Assembly (NCBI GenBank): GCA_029261295.1
Contig: JAJDBP010000002.1
Span: 248,001 to 312,000 of the forward strand
DNA from: Nitrospirales bacterium
Lineage (GTDB): Bacteria; Nitrospirota; Nitrospiria; Nitrospirales; UBA8639
Direction of reading: 5' to 3'
DNA length: 64,000 nucleotides
Shown: positions 43,064-51,813 of the stretch, one piece after another
Layout: each line of letters opens with the position of its first letter
Position numbering within the stretch: the first letter of the stretch is position 1
Notes under the pieces: generated by a model
What the model was told of the DNA's origin: nothing
Databases searched by the model: none
Seen by the model: only the letters and a program-made list of their open reading frames with translations
Made by a program: the position numbers and the translations under genes

Positions 43064-44087
43064 ATGGTGTGTTGAATGGAAATTCATGTATAGGGCTGTA
43101 TCATGACCAAAAATTGTTCGTGATGGGAGCCACAAAGTAGCAAAAGTTGCATCACTTTAAGACTTCAACGAAGCACGTTGCATGAATAGTTGGCCAAGCA
43201 AAAGGTAGATCATTGAAGGCCGGAGCCACCGCTAGATCATGACCCGCCTCAAATGACTTTTTTGTTGGTGCATGAAGTGCAGATATAACTAATATCCTGA
43301 GATACATTCGATTCAAATTATGCCCTTTGATAAGTCCTAAATGAAAGATCAACTGACGCTATTTAGGAATTGGACGAGCATACACAGCCTTTGTTCTTAA
43401 TGGGGAAAATAAACTGCCTGTCCGTTTCCGCATTTCTTTTAATTCCGGGAGAAGACTGGAGCAGAGGGTTGCCAAACTGAACTTCATTTATTTATACAAA
43501 ATGATAGAAAAAGTACATATCAAAAACACGTCCCTTACGAAGTAGCAGCTACTACACGGAACTTCCCTCATTGGAAAAGTTTGCATTAATCTTTTCAGAA
43601 TGAGAAACGTTTCTTCGTTCAGAAGCATCACACCGAATTTCCCAAATAATTTTTCTAGCTAGCCAGATCTAATATTCCCAGCTATTCTTCCCACATGCCG
43701 CTCGGCATGAACTTTCCTTGTTCCGTGCTCCTAATGGTATTTCCCATATCGCCGATTAATTCAATAATTAGAATTCCCGGCTCAGGGTTGGCCCTTCAGG
43801 AGATATGTTGGTTTTTCCCTTTCATGACCTTCAGCAAACGATTTCTAAGATTTTGGAAATAGTCTGAAGAGGCAACTCCAATTTTCCTTGGGGTAGCCTC
43901 TGAGTCCGATGCGCTAATTGAAAATGGAGTCATAAATGTTTTCGCTGAAATACAATGTATTGCCATTATTTTCAATAACAAGAATATCCTTTTAAAATTT
44001 TAAATATTTGTAAGTTTACTGAGGTGGCATAAAACAAAAACTATAGAAATTTCAATGACATATAAATTGTCCCGTGGTAGTTGAGCC
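43064..44087. other. Long intergenic region, AT-rich
   Basis: About 1 kb without a supported gene. Minus-strand frames at 43152-43352 and 43796-43981 lack ribosome binding sites. A 7-bp palindrome (CATGCCG-CT-CGGCATG, 43694-43709) is the only structure noticed. The last part is the upstream flank of the sigma-54 promoter at 44088. Confidence 0.4.
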
Positions 44088-44104
44088 CTGGTATGGCCTT
44101 TGCT
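44088..44104 (+). promoter_or_regulatory. Sigma-54 (-24/-12) promoter of a small gene
   Basis: CTGGTATGGCCTTTGCT has GG (44090-44091) and GC (44102-44103) ten bases apart. It is almost the same as the promoter before repeat gene B, and the similarity extends both ways (TTTCAATG and ATATA upstream, TTGAG just before, TTTA after). Transcription would start near 44115. Confidence 0.75.
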
Positions 44105-44162
44105 TTAGGTAATAGATAAGCAGCCATTTTTTGATTAACTTAATTACCTGGAGGGCAACATC

Positions 44163-44339
44163 ATGAGTTATTTCTTTCATCCAAATCAATTGCAAGGAAC
44201 GTTAGCTGAACAAGATGACTTTGATGAAAATATGGATATCCGAAGCATCAGTCGCGCGTTACGATTTTTGGAAGGGGTTGATTATCAAGAGGAACCTTTG
44301 CGATTTCGTCGTGGTCGTCGGGCACAATGGACTTCGTAG
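44163..44339 (+). CDS. Small 58-residue basic protein under sigma-54 control
   Basis: A complete 58-codon gene with CTGGAGGGC ending five bases before the ATG and a TAG stop. It starts MSYFFHPNQLQGTLAEQDDF, has a helical part (IRSISRALRFLEGVDY) and a very basic end (RFRRGRRAQW). No signal peptide or Cys is present, so it is cytoplasmic or RNA/DNA-binding. It shares a promoter type and flank with repeat gene B, so it is probably co-expressed with the fibre subunits, but no family is recognised. Its size, ribosome binding site and promoter together make it convincing. Confidence 0.7.
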   Translation: MSYFFHPNQLQGTLAEQDDFDENMDIRSISRALRFLEGVDYQEEPLRFRRGRRAQWTS

Positions 44340-45397
44340 TCGCATACTCTTGGACAAAGACTTCGTACACTCAATATGATGGTTTTCATAGTTTTGAAAC
44401 CTGAGATTGAAGCCAATGGAAACGGATCTAATGATTCGAATGTTCTAGAAGAATTTTGTAATGGATACTTTTTAGGCTTTCATAAGAGTATGAGCCGAGG
44501 ATATTCTGATTAAACTTTTTCTGTTGAACGAAATATACGGAGAGAAAGATTCTCTTTCAAAGAAGGATAAAGGAAGGATTCCCAAGATTGGGGTTCTGTG
44601 TTATGACCATTGGCATGAACTGTTCAGGTTTTGGTTTTTGTAAGTAAACTAAAAGTTATCTGGGTAATATGGGCCATCACATTCACAAGGATCAAAGTTT
44701 CTAGGCTTGGGAATGCTGGTTCCCATAAAAATTTGAAGACTCGATCTTAGAGGTGTATGCCTGTAGCTCTTTATCTAAAAAGATAAGTTTTGTATATTTT
44801 CCTGTACTGGTTCATTTTCTCTGATTTTATTCAGCCCACCAAAATCGAATAATTTTTTATCTCAAGGCTCCGAGTACAATGCCTTCTATTTCCCGTTCAA
44901 GCTAACCTTTCCCGTCAACCTAGTTTGTGCGCTGGTTCCAATCTGTGGGGTTCAATGCCGATAAACTGGGAATTAGCCTAAGGGCTCAATTCTTGTTTTG
45001 TTGCATTTTCTCTTCATACTCCTTTTTTTGCAATGCTATTTAACTGCTAATTTTTTCTATTAAGGTTGCCTTTCTGTAAGGGCGAATGGGTACTGAACAG
45101 GTAGGAGGATTTCTGACAATCTTGCTAGAGGATTAGTCAAACATTCTATAGCCATAACTACACAGAATTGTCGATGAGGATTGAAAGGCTAGCAATCCAG
45201 TTGCCAACTAAACAGCCAATAAATTATGGATAATCTAAATCGACCTGATTGGTTTGATAGTCAAAGAGGAGAAATGCAAAGGAGTAAGGCTATGAGGAAA
45301 ATTAGATATCTGTCAGGTCAGAATTGATGGAAATGATGAAAATAAGAATAAAATGTTGGAAGGAACCGCATGCCTTTTTGATAATTGGCCATTGATG
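44340..45397. other. Intergenic region, nothing recognised
   Basis: About 1 kb between the small gene and the convergent EgtE-like gene. Only very short frames occur and no tRNA, terminator with T-tract or repeat was recognised. This looks like decayed or regulatory sequence at the boundary of the fibre and ergothioneine regions. Confidence 0.4.
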
Positions 45398-46471
45398 TCA
45401 ACGGAAGCTTTGAAGCAGTTTTGCAAACAACTCTACCTCTGTTTTTGGAGTGTTGGAAGACCAGGAAAGGCGAATGCCAGTTTGATTATGATTATTCTGT
45501 AATTGAAACGTCTTATAAGATAAATTGAGCGACTTAGATTGGACTTGTGCTTCTGTTTGTTTGTTGAGACAAGTAAACGACAAAATCCCAGGGGAATGTG
45601 CTCCATTCCATTCTAAGATTTTGATTTGAGGAATCTTTGATAATTTTCGTAGAAGCTCTTCTCTGATGTGTTCCAACTTATCAGGCTTGAGTCCGTTTTG
45701 TTGTTTGATCAGACAGGCTTTGGCCAAGCCAGCTATCAATCCAATATTCTGTGTTCCTAGTTCAAAGTTTGTCCAAAGTGGCTGACGAAGTTCATTCTTA
45801 TTAGCACAACTCAAATTAGTATGTTCTGCAAATTGTTTTCCTAAGATAAGTGCGCCGGTTCCCATCGGTCCTCCGCACCATTTATGCCCAGGGAAAAAAT
45901 AGGCGTCCGGTTGCCATTCCTGAAAACTAACAGGAATATGTCCAACTGCTTGTGCGCCATCAATAATAATAATGGCCTGATGGGTGCGAGCAAGTTTGGC
46001 GAGTTGGGCGATAGGGAAAATGCGACCATCGATATGTGACACATGACTCATGACGATGGCACGAACCTGGGAACATTTTAAATGGCCTTCAATCTGAATT
46101 TTCAATTCTTGAGGAGAACTCGGGTCTAATGTTCGAACAACAACCCCTCGAGATTCTAATGCCAAGATCTCTTTGAGTACCGTGGAATTTTCATGCGTCG
46201 TTGTGAGGATTTGGTCTTCAGATTTCCATGCGATGCGAGATAGCACTAGTGAGCTGGCTGTGGTGGCATTGGGCACAAAGGCCACAGAATTTTCATCCTG
46301 AACCCCAAGCCAATTTGCCAATGCATATCGACAGCGTTGAAGAGTCTCACGATAATAGCGAATGCCTTCATCTGAGTAGAGCAGCCGGCTAAATTGCTCA
46401 AGTGTAGTGGTGACCTCCCGTTGCACCTCCTGGTTAAATGGAGAAAGGCCTGCGACATTAAAATAGATCAT
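45398..46471 (-). CDS. egtE: Class V aminotransferase-fold PLP enzyme, probable EgtE (hercynylcysteine sulfoxide lyase)
   Basis: A 357-residue cysteine-desulfurase-like enzyme. The PLP-binding Lys is in FFPGHKWCGGPMG, the cofactor Asp/His in IIIDGAQAVGH, and FVPNATTASSLVLSRI near residue 66 is typical. The N-terminus MIYFNVAGLSP is typical of isopenicillin-epimerase/EgtE-type members, not SufS. The next gene upstream (93 bases) is egtD, and egtB is near, so C-S lysis of hercynylcysteine sulfoxide to ergothioneine is the likely reaction. By sequence alone it could be another class V enzyme. The ribosome binding site is weak. Confidence 0.75.
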   Translation of the reverse strand: MIYFNVAGLSPFNQEVQREVTTTLEQFSRLLYSDEGIRYYRETLQRCRYALANWLGVQDENSVAFVPNATTASSLVLSRIAWKSEDQILTTTHENSTVLKEILALESRGVVVRTLDPSSPQELKIQIEGHLKCSQVRAIVMSHVSHIDGRIFPIAQLAKLARTHQAIIIIDGAQAVGHIPVSFQEWQPDAYFFPGHKWCGGPMGTGALILGKQFAEHTNLSCANKNELRQPLWTNFELGTQNIGLIAGLAKACLIKQQNGLKPDKLEHIREELLRKLSKIPQIKILEWNGAHSPGILSFTCLNKQTEAQVQSKSLNLSYKTFQLQNNHNQTGIRLSWSSNTPKTEVELFAKLLQSFR

Positions 46472-46564
46472 AAGCGTGTTTCGCCTGATTGAGCGAGGCC
46501 CTTGGGGTAAAGAAGAAACAATTGAGCCAAGGGACGTGCTAAATGAGAGGGGGTTGTCCGAAGG

Positions 46565-47548
46565 CTATGGTTTTCTGGCTAGCGCGAGGCTGATGAGTTG
46601 ATCGGGGTCAGTATACCATTTAACCAATTCAAATCCTGCACATATTAGAAGGTCTTCTGCTAGTGGATGATCATATTTCGTGCTGAGTTCTGTGCGAATT
46701 TCTTCGTCCTTTTTCAGCTGAATTGAAAGATCCAAATTGGGAATGTCTAATGTTTGATCCTGACAAGATCGTAGCCACATTTCAATGCGATGGGAGTCTG
46801 AATTATAGCGTGCGACATGTTCGAAATTATCTGAATCGCATTGTGCCCCTAATTGATTGCGAAGCACTCGGAGAATATTTTTATTAAACTTCGCGGTGAT
46901 ACCTTTTTGGTCGTTATAGGCGGCTTCTAAGCGTTTTTGGCTGGTGATGAGTTGGACGCCTAATAAGAAGAAATCCCCTGAGGCCATTTCGGTATTGACT
47001 GCTGTTAAAAAGTCTTCAGCCGCTATTGGCGGCAAGTTGCCGATGGTTCCTCCAAGAATGACGACTAGGCGTTTCCCGCCTTCAGGAATGTGCTCGAGAT
47101 GGACGAGAAAATCTCCTGCCACACCATGGATTTGAAGGCCGGGATATTCTTGAACGAGTTCTTCTGAGACTCGGCGAACGATGGCTTCATCTACATCAAA
47201 GGGGACGAAATACCGTAATTGATCCGCCTGGGCCATGGCATCTAATAAGACGCGAGTCTTCGTAGCTGCGCCTGACCCGAGCTCAACCAGTTCCTCAGCC
47301 CCACTCAGCGCGACAATTTCATCAGCCCAGGTGAGAAGCAGCTGATGCTCAGTCCGTGTTTGGTAATATTCTGGCAATTCACAGATTTGCTCGAAGAGGG
47401 TTGAGCCACGTTCGTCATAAAATAATTTAGAAGGCAACGTTCTCGGATTAGCAAGGAGGCCGACCTTCACGATTTTTCCCAATGTATCGGGATCTTCTCG
47501 TGTTATCGGTACGTCAATGGTAATTGATGCCTCAGTTTTCGAATCCAT
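46565..47548 (-). CDS. egtD: L-histidine N-alpha-methyltransferase
   Basis: Trimethylates histidine to hercynine with S-adenosylmethionine, the first step of ergothioneine synthesis; cytoplasmic. It has 327 residues, close to the family length. Typical parts are PSKLFYDERGSTLFEQICELPEYY near residue 40 (two overlapping segments), the SAM motif LVELGSGAATKTRVLL, FVPFDVDEAIV, and ILGGTIGNLPP near residue 164. GGAGGAAGG lies just before the ATG. The egtE-like gene follows on the same strand. Confidence 0.95.
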   Translation of the reverse strand: MDSKTEASITIDVPITREDPDTLGKIVKVGLLANPRTLPSKLFYDERGSTLFEQICELPEYYQTRTEHQLLLTWADEIVALSGAEELVELGSGAATKTRVLLDAMAQADQLRYFVPFDVDEAIVRRVSEELVQEYPGLQIHGVAGDFLVHLEHIPEGGKRLVVILGGTIGNLPPIAAEDFLTAVNTEMASGDFFLLGVQLITSQKRLEAAYNDQKGITAKFNKNILRVLRNQLGAQCDSDNFEHVARYNSDSHRIEMWLRSCQDQTLDIPNLDLSIQLKKDEEIRTELSTKYDHPLAEDLLICAGFELVKWYTDPDQLISLALARKP

Positions 47549-47816
47549 GCCTTCCTCCCTGGGTTAAGAACGTACAAATAGCCTCGGCTTAAAACATCTA
47601 TGGATTAGCATTTTGAACAAGTCCAATAGATGAAAATACAAATAGATGAATTTAGTATGAGAAGGGAAAACTAATTGGATAGGACTAGGGAAGTTATGAA
47701 GTGTTGTATAAGTATAACCACTATACCGATCCTCTTCAATCTATGCAACCGAAAGCGATGGTGCCATAGATTTGTCAATGTAATTGAAACGACGGTGAGA
47801 AGATTCCATAGTTGAT

Positions 47817-49436
47817 TTATTGTGAAGGTTCCATGCCCTTTGGTTGGATAAGCCGTTCAACCCAACCTAAAAAGCCATCAACGATCAATGCTAATAATGT
47901 CGCGGGTAATGCTCCAGAAAGAATGACATCGACATCGGCTAATTGCAGGCCAGACACGATGGGGACTCCCAGACCCCCGGCTCCTATGAACGCGGCGAGG
48001 GTAGCAGTACCTACCGTCCAAATCGCAGCGGTTCGAATCCCGGCCATGATGGTGGGTGCTGCCAAAGGTAGGCGAACCGATCGCAAGATTTGCCATTCGG
48101 TCATTCCCAGTGCCCGTCCAGTTTCGACGACCGTTGGTGCGGCATCCCGGAGGCCTGAAAAGGTATTGCGCACAATGGGGTACAACGAATAAATCCATAA
48201 CGCCATTATCGCGGGTAGTACCCCGACTCCAAAAACCGGAATCATAAAGGCCAGTAAGGCGATAGAAGGAATCGTTTGGGACATGCCGATGAGGCGAATC
48301 ATCGTTTCCGCGCCGGTTCGCCAACGCTCCAACATGAAAGCCAAAGGAAGGGCTACGATAATACCCAGTGACAACCCTATCCCGGCCAATCCTAAATGTT
48401 CCCCAGTCCGAACCAATAATGGTCCTCTCCGTTCCCACATATACGAAAGGAATGAGGTAGGTTTTTTGATGGTTATAGAGGAAGGTGCCTGGGGTTCTTT
48501 CACAAGATGTAAGTTTCGTAATGCGTCATGAGCCACTTGAGGAATCGCGTCACCTTTTTCTTGAATGCGGAGATTTAATTCTCGCATGCGTTCAGGACTC
48601 AGAGCTTGTGTGAGAAGACCCAGGACCTTGCTCAATTCAGGATGTTGTTCCAGCGTTTCGCCTCGTACGAGTGCTGCAGCGTCATATGGCGGGAAAAAAC
48701 TTTGGTCGTCTTCCAACACGACAAAGTCGTATACCGCTAAGCGGCCATCGGTGGTATACACGTCTAGTACATCAATATCACCCCTCTCGGTTGCTTGATA
48801 TTTTAAAGATTGTTGCATGCCAACCACATCACGAAATTTCAGACCATATATATGTTTGAGGCCCGGAAGCCCATCAGCCCGTTCGATAAATTCGTAGCCA
48901 AATCCAGCTTTGAGTGTTGGGGCGGCTTCAGCCAAGTCTGAAATGGTACGAATTTTTAATGACTGTGCGTGATCCCGCCGGAGCGCTAGAGCATAGGAAT
49001 TATCAAAGCCCAGTGGTGAAAGCCACCACAGATTCCATCGTTCTCGAAATTCGTAGCGAACTTGGTTCAAAACGGCACGTGGATCCTGCTTGGCAGATTC
49101 ACCAAGAATGGTGACCAAACCCGTTCCGGTATATTCGGGATAGAGGTCAATGGCTCCCGTGGTTAAGGCTTGAAAACATATTTGTGTGCCGGCAAGGCCA
49201 AAACGACGCTTGACCGTTAGTGTGGTTTGGGATTCGATCAGTTGGGCGAACATTTCAGCCAATAGTCGATTTTCTAGAAAATTTTTTGAGCCCACAATGA
49301 CTGTGGAATTGGTTGAAGCCATAATTGGACCTGCCAAGATCAGAGGCACTAATAGGTTCAACAGGATGATCTTCACCAAGAGCCGAGGCCTGTTTCTGAT
49401 GCGATGGGTGTTCGGGAAATATGGTCTAATGGCCAT
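47817..49436 (-). CDS. Fused substrate-binding protein/permease of an OpuC/EgtU-like ABC importer
   Basis: A 539-residue inner-membrane protein. Signal-like helix (LLVKIILLNLLVPLILAGPIMA), then an osmoprotectant-type binding domain (about 40-300: VIVGSKNFLENRLLAEMF, LYPEYTGTGL), then a permease domain (about 330-530) with the coupling loop TGRALGMTEWQILRSVRLPL. Such proteins import quaternary amines. EgtU, an ergothioneine importer, is a similar fusion, but with the permease first; here the binding domain is first. Lying between egtD and egtB, it probably takes up ergothioneine, hercynine or betaine-like compounds. The ATPase gene ends four bases upstream. Confidence 0.88.
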   Translation of the reverse strand: MAIRPYFPNTHRIRNRPRLLVKIILLNLLVPLILAGPIMASTNSTVIVGSKNFLENRLLAEMFAQLIESQTTLTVKRRFGLAGTQICFQALTTGAIDLYPEYTGTGLVTILGESAKQDPRAVLNQVRYEFRERWNLWWLSPLGFDNSYALALRRDHAQSLKIRTISDLAEAAPTLKAGFGYEFIERADGLPGLKHIYGLKFRDVVGMQQSLKYQATERGDIDVLDVYTTDGRLAVYDFVVLEDDQSFFPPYDAAALVRGETLEQHPELSKVLGLLTQALSPERMRELNLRIQEKGDAIPQVAHDALRNLHLVKEPQAPSSITIKKPTSFLSYMWERRGPLLVRTGEHLGLAGIGLSLGIIVALPLAFMLERWRTGAETMIRLIGMSQTIPSIALLAFMIPVFGVGVLPAIMALWIYSLYPIVRNTFSGLRDAAPTVVETGRALGMTEWQILRSVRLPLAAPTIMAGIRTAAIWTVGTATLAAFIGAGGLGVPIVSGLQLADVDVILSGALPATLLALIVDGFLGWVERLIQPKGMEPSQ

Positions 49437-49440
49437 GTGG

Positions 49441-50184
49441 TTATGCCAAGTGATGTTGAATAAGCGAGTTCACATATGGGGTGGCTGGTGTATCTATGAG
49501 CTCCTGCGGGGTCCCTATTTGATGAATGTGCCCATCTTTTAACACCGTGATACGATCCCCTAGACGAAAGGCCTCCGCCATGTCATGCGTGACCAGGACC
49601 ATGGTTTTTTGGATCGTGGTTTTGAGGGTGAGAAATTGCTCATGCAATTCGTGCCGAGTCAATGGGTCTAACGCGCTAAATGGTTCATCGAATAAGACAA
49701 TAGGAGGGTCAGCAGCTAACGCTCTGGCAACGGCTACCCGTTGGCGTTGACCGCCGGATAATTCTATTGGGTATCGGGAAGCGATCTGGATGGGATCTAA
49801 ATTGACTAGGGGTAGAAGGGAGTTGAAACGTTCATCTTGTTGAGCGATGGGCCATTCTAATAATTGGAGTACTAAGCAGACATTGTCATGGATCGTCCAA
49901 TGTGGAAAGAGCCCCCCATCTTGAGAGACGTATCCCAATCGGCGTCGTAACGCGATAGGATCTTGTTTAGCTGCGGGATGACCTTGGATGAATATTTCGC
50001 CTGATGAAGGTTCGGCAAGACGATTCAATAATCGCAGGAGGGTGGTTTTCCCTGACCCGCTTTCACCAATAAGGACCATGGTTTCGCCTTGCTTAACATT
50101 CCAATCGATCTCTTCAAGAGCAGTTGTCCCGTCGGGAAAACGTTTGCTGAGTTTCCTAGCTTCAAGTTCAGAGGAGTGTGTCAC
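49441..50184 (-). CDS. ABC-transporter ATPase, ProV/EgtV-like
   Basis: A 247-residue ATPase partner of the fused permease. Walker A is GESGSGKTT, the Q-loop is GYVSQDGGLFPHWT, the signature is LSGGQRQRVAVARAL and Walker B is PIVLFDEPFSALDP; the His switch is VLVTHDMAEAF. It lacks the C-terminal CBS pair common in ProV/OpuCA. The start is GTG at 50184 without a clear ribosome binding site. It is the first gene of the leftward transporter pair, divergent from egtB. Confidence 0.9.
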   Translation of the reverse strand: MTHSSELEARKLSKRFPDGTTALEEIDWNVKQGETMVLIGESGSGKTTLLRLLNRLAEPSSGEIFIQGHPAAKQDPIALRRRLGYVSQDGGLFPHWTIHDNVCLVLQLLEWPIAQQDERFNSLLPLVNLDPIQIASRYPIELSGGQRQRVAVARALAADPPIVLFDEPFSALDPLTRHELHEQFLTLKTTIQKTMVLVTHDMAEAFRLGDRITVLKDGHIHQIGTPQELIDTPATPYVNSLIQHHLA

Positions 50185-50497
50185 AGGTATTTCATTGTCA
50201 GTAGTGGACGCATTCCTTCATTCTCAAAGGAAATTCTCTATGGAGGGTTGGCAGTTTATCCCAATAGTATATTTTGAGAATAGCAAGGAACGGTAATCGT
50301 GGCTAGCCGAGAATACGAATGGTTCAATGTAGGATTTTTTACATAAGAAATAGGCTGGATTTTCTGATGGAAAAGTTCAGGTGAACTTTTCGAAAATGTG
50401 CAAGTACGGTATAGTAGCGACAGCCAATAGACCACTTTTTCATTGATGCCCATACTGTTCATTATTTTGTGGATCGCAATCATGCCTGAGGTTTTGT
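50185..50497. promoter_or_regulatory. Divergent promoter region between the transporter and egtB
   Basis: About 310 bases that must hold promoters for both the leftward transporter genes and the rightward egtB. A GTATAGT stretch near 50411 could be a -10 box for egtB. No operator was identified with confidence. Confidence 0.35.
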
Positions 50498-51715
50498 ATG
50501 ACTACATTATGTTCTAGCCTTCAACAGGAATTGGAAGAAGCCCGGCGACGAACGGATAGTTTGTTTGAGTTGATAAGTCCAGACGCAATGTATGCGCGCC
50601 CGATTCCTGAGCGTCATCGGTTGATTTTTTATTTAGGGCATATCGAAGCGTTCGACTGGAATCAATTATGTCGGTGGACGTTGGGGAGGCCGGCATTTCA
50701 TTCATCGTTTGATCAATTATTTGAGGCGGGCATTGATCCGACGGTTGGAACTGCTACGGCCGACACCCCTTCTGATTGGCCCACAATCCGTGAAGTGGGA
50801 GATTACAATACTCGCGTTCGGCAAGAAGTTGATCAGGCCTTAGAGCAAGTCTCAGAAGAGATGGTGCATGTGGCGATTGAACATCGTCTCATGCATATCG
50901 AGACTACCGCGTATTTAATTCATCATTTGGACCTTCGAGAGAAACAGACACCTCATTCTGCACGACTTTCTTTAAATGGGACAGCCCCTTCCGAAGAAAT
51001 GGTAGAGATCCCTGAAGGGCCGACTCGGTTAGGTCGTCGTCATGGGGAGGGTTTTGGGTGGGATAATGAATTTGGGGAACATGAAATCATTGTACCTTCT
51101 TTTGCCATGAGCCGTTATAAAATAACCAATGGCCAGTATTTACAATTTGTGAATCAGGGGGGAACCCCACCTGCTCTTTGGGAGCGTCAGGAGGAGCAGT
51201 GGATGTTGAGGACGATGTTCCAACTCGTGCCCTTACCCTATTCTTGGCCTGTGTACGTGACGCATACACAGGCTCAGGCTTATGCAGAATGGAAAAAGTT
51301 GACTTTGCCAACTGAAGCACAATTTCACCGCGCAGCGTATGGTAGGCCCTCGGGTGATGATCAACCGTTTCCCTGGTCTGCAAATTCTGTCCCTCAACAT
51401 TGCGGCAATTTTAATTTTCAGGCTTGGGATCCTACGTCAGTGACAGCCGATTCCCAGGGAAGGAGTGCGTTTGGTGTGGCTCAATTGGTTGGCAATGGCT
51501 GGGAATGGACATCGACTCCTTTCCACCCATTTGAAGGCTTTCAACCATTCTCAACCTATCCAGGCTATTCGGCTCGATTTTTTGATCAAGATCATTACGT
51601 TGTGAAAGGCGGAGGACCGTTGACTGCTGGGCGATTATTAAGGCGGTCATTCCGAAATTGGTTTCGCCAAGGCTATTCTTATGCCCACACCGGTTTTCGT
51701 TGTATTAAGGCTTGA
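50498..51715 (+). CDS. egtB: Ergothioneine-type sulfoxide synthase EgtB
   Basis: Couples hercynine with a thiol (cysteine or gamma-glutamylcysteine) and oxygen at a non-haem iron centre. It has 405 residues, in two parts: an N-terminal DinB-type helical bundle with the metal motif His129-x3-His133-x-Glu135 (HRLMHIET), and a C-terminal formylglycine-enzyme/sulfatase-modifying domain (about 170-405; VAQLVGNGWEWTSTPF and FRNWFRQGYSYAHTGFRC). TGAGG precedes the ATG. No egtA or egtC is in the window, so the thiol could be cysteine, but other loci cannot be excluded. Confidence 0.93.
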   Translation: MTTLCSSLQQELEEARRRTDSLFELISPDAMYARPIPERHRLIFYLGHIEAFDWNQLCRWTLGRPAFHSSFDQLFEAGIDPTVGTATADTPSDWPTIREVGDYNTRVRQEVDQALEQVSEEMVHVAIEHRLMHIETTAYLIHHLDLREKQTPHSARLSLNGTAPSEEMVEIPEGPTRLGRRHGEGFGWDNEFGEHEIIVPSFAMSRYKITNGQYLQFVNQGGTPPALWERQEEQWMLRTMFQLVPLPYSWPVYVTHTQAQAYAEWKKLTLPTEAQFHRAAYGRPSGDDQPFPWSANSVPQHCGNFNFQAWDPTSVTADSQGRSAFGVAQLVGNGWEWTSTPFHPFEGFQPFSTYPGYSARFFDQDHYVVKGGGPLTAGRLLRRSFRNWFRQGYSYAHTGFRCIKA

Positions 51716-51813
51716 GGCTCTTTCGCAAGGATAGTATTTTCTTCATTCTTCTCTATGGGGATCACCTTTCAGGTCAATGATTTTCAAAATCTTTCAAAAT
51801 CTTCCACGTTTTG

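Noticed and set aside
23750-44339. Mobile element or phage origin for the fibre region
   Set aside because: No transposase, integrase, tRNA site or direct-repeat ends were found; base composition looks like the neighbours apart from AT-rich gaps.
48025-48042. GGTTCGAATCC, like a tRNA T-loop
   Set aside because: It falls inside the permease coding sequence and no acceptor or anticodon stem is found around it.
47878-48438. 186-codon minus-strand frame inside the binding-protein/permease gene
   Set aside because: It lies in another frame of the same strand as the real gene, has His/Arg-rich unnatural composition and no ribosome binding site.
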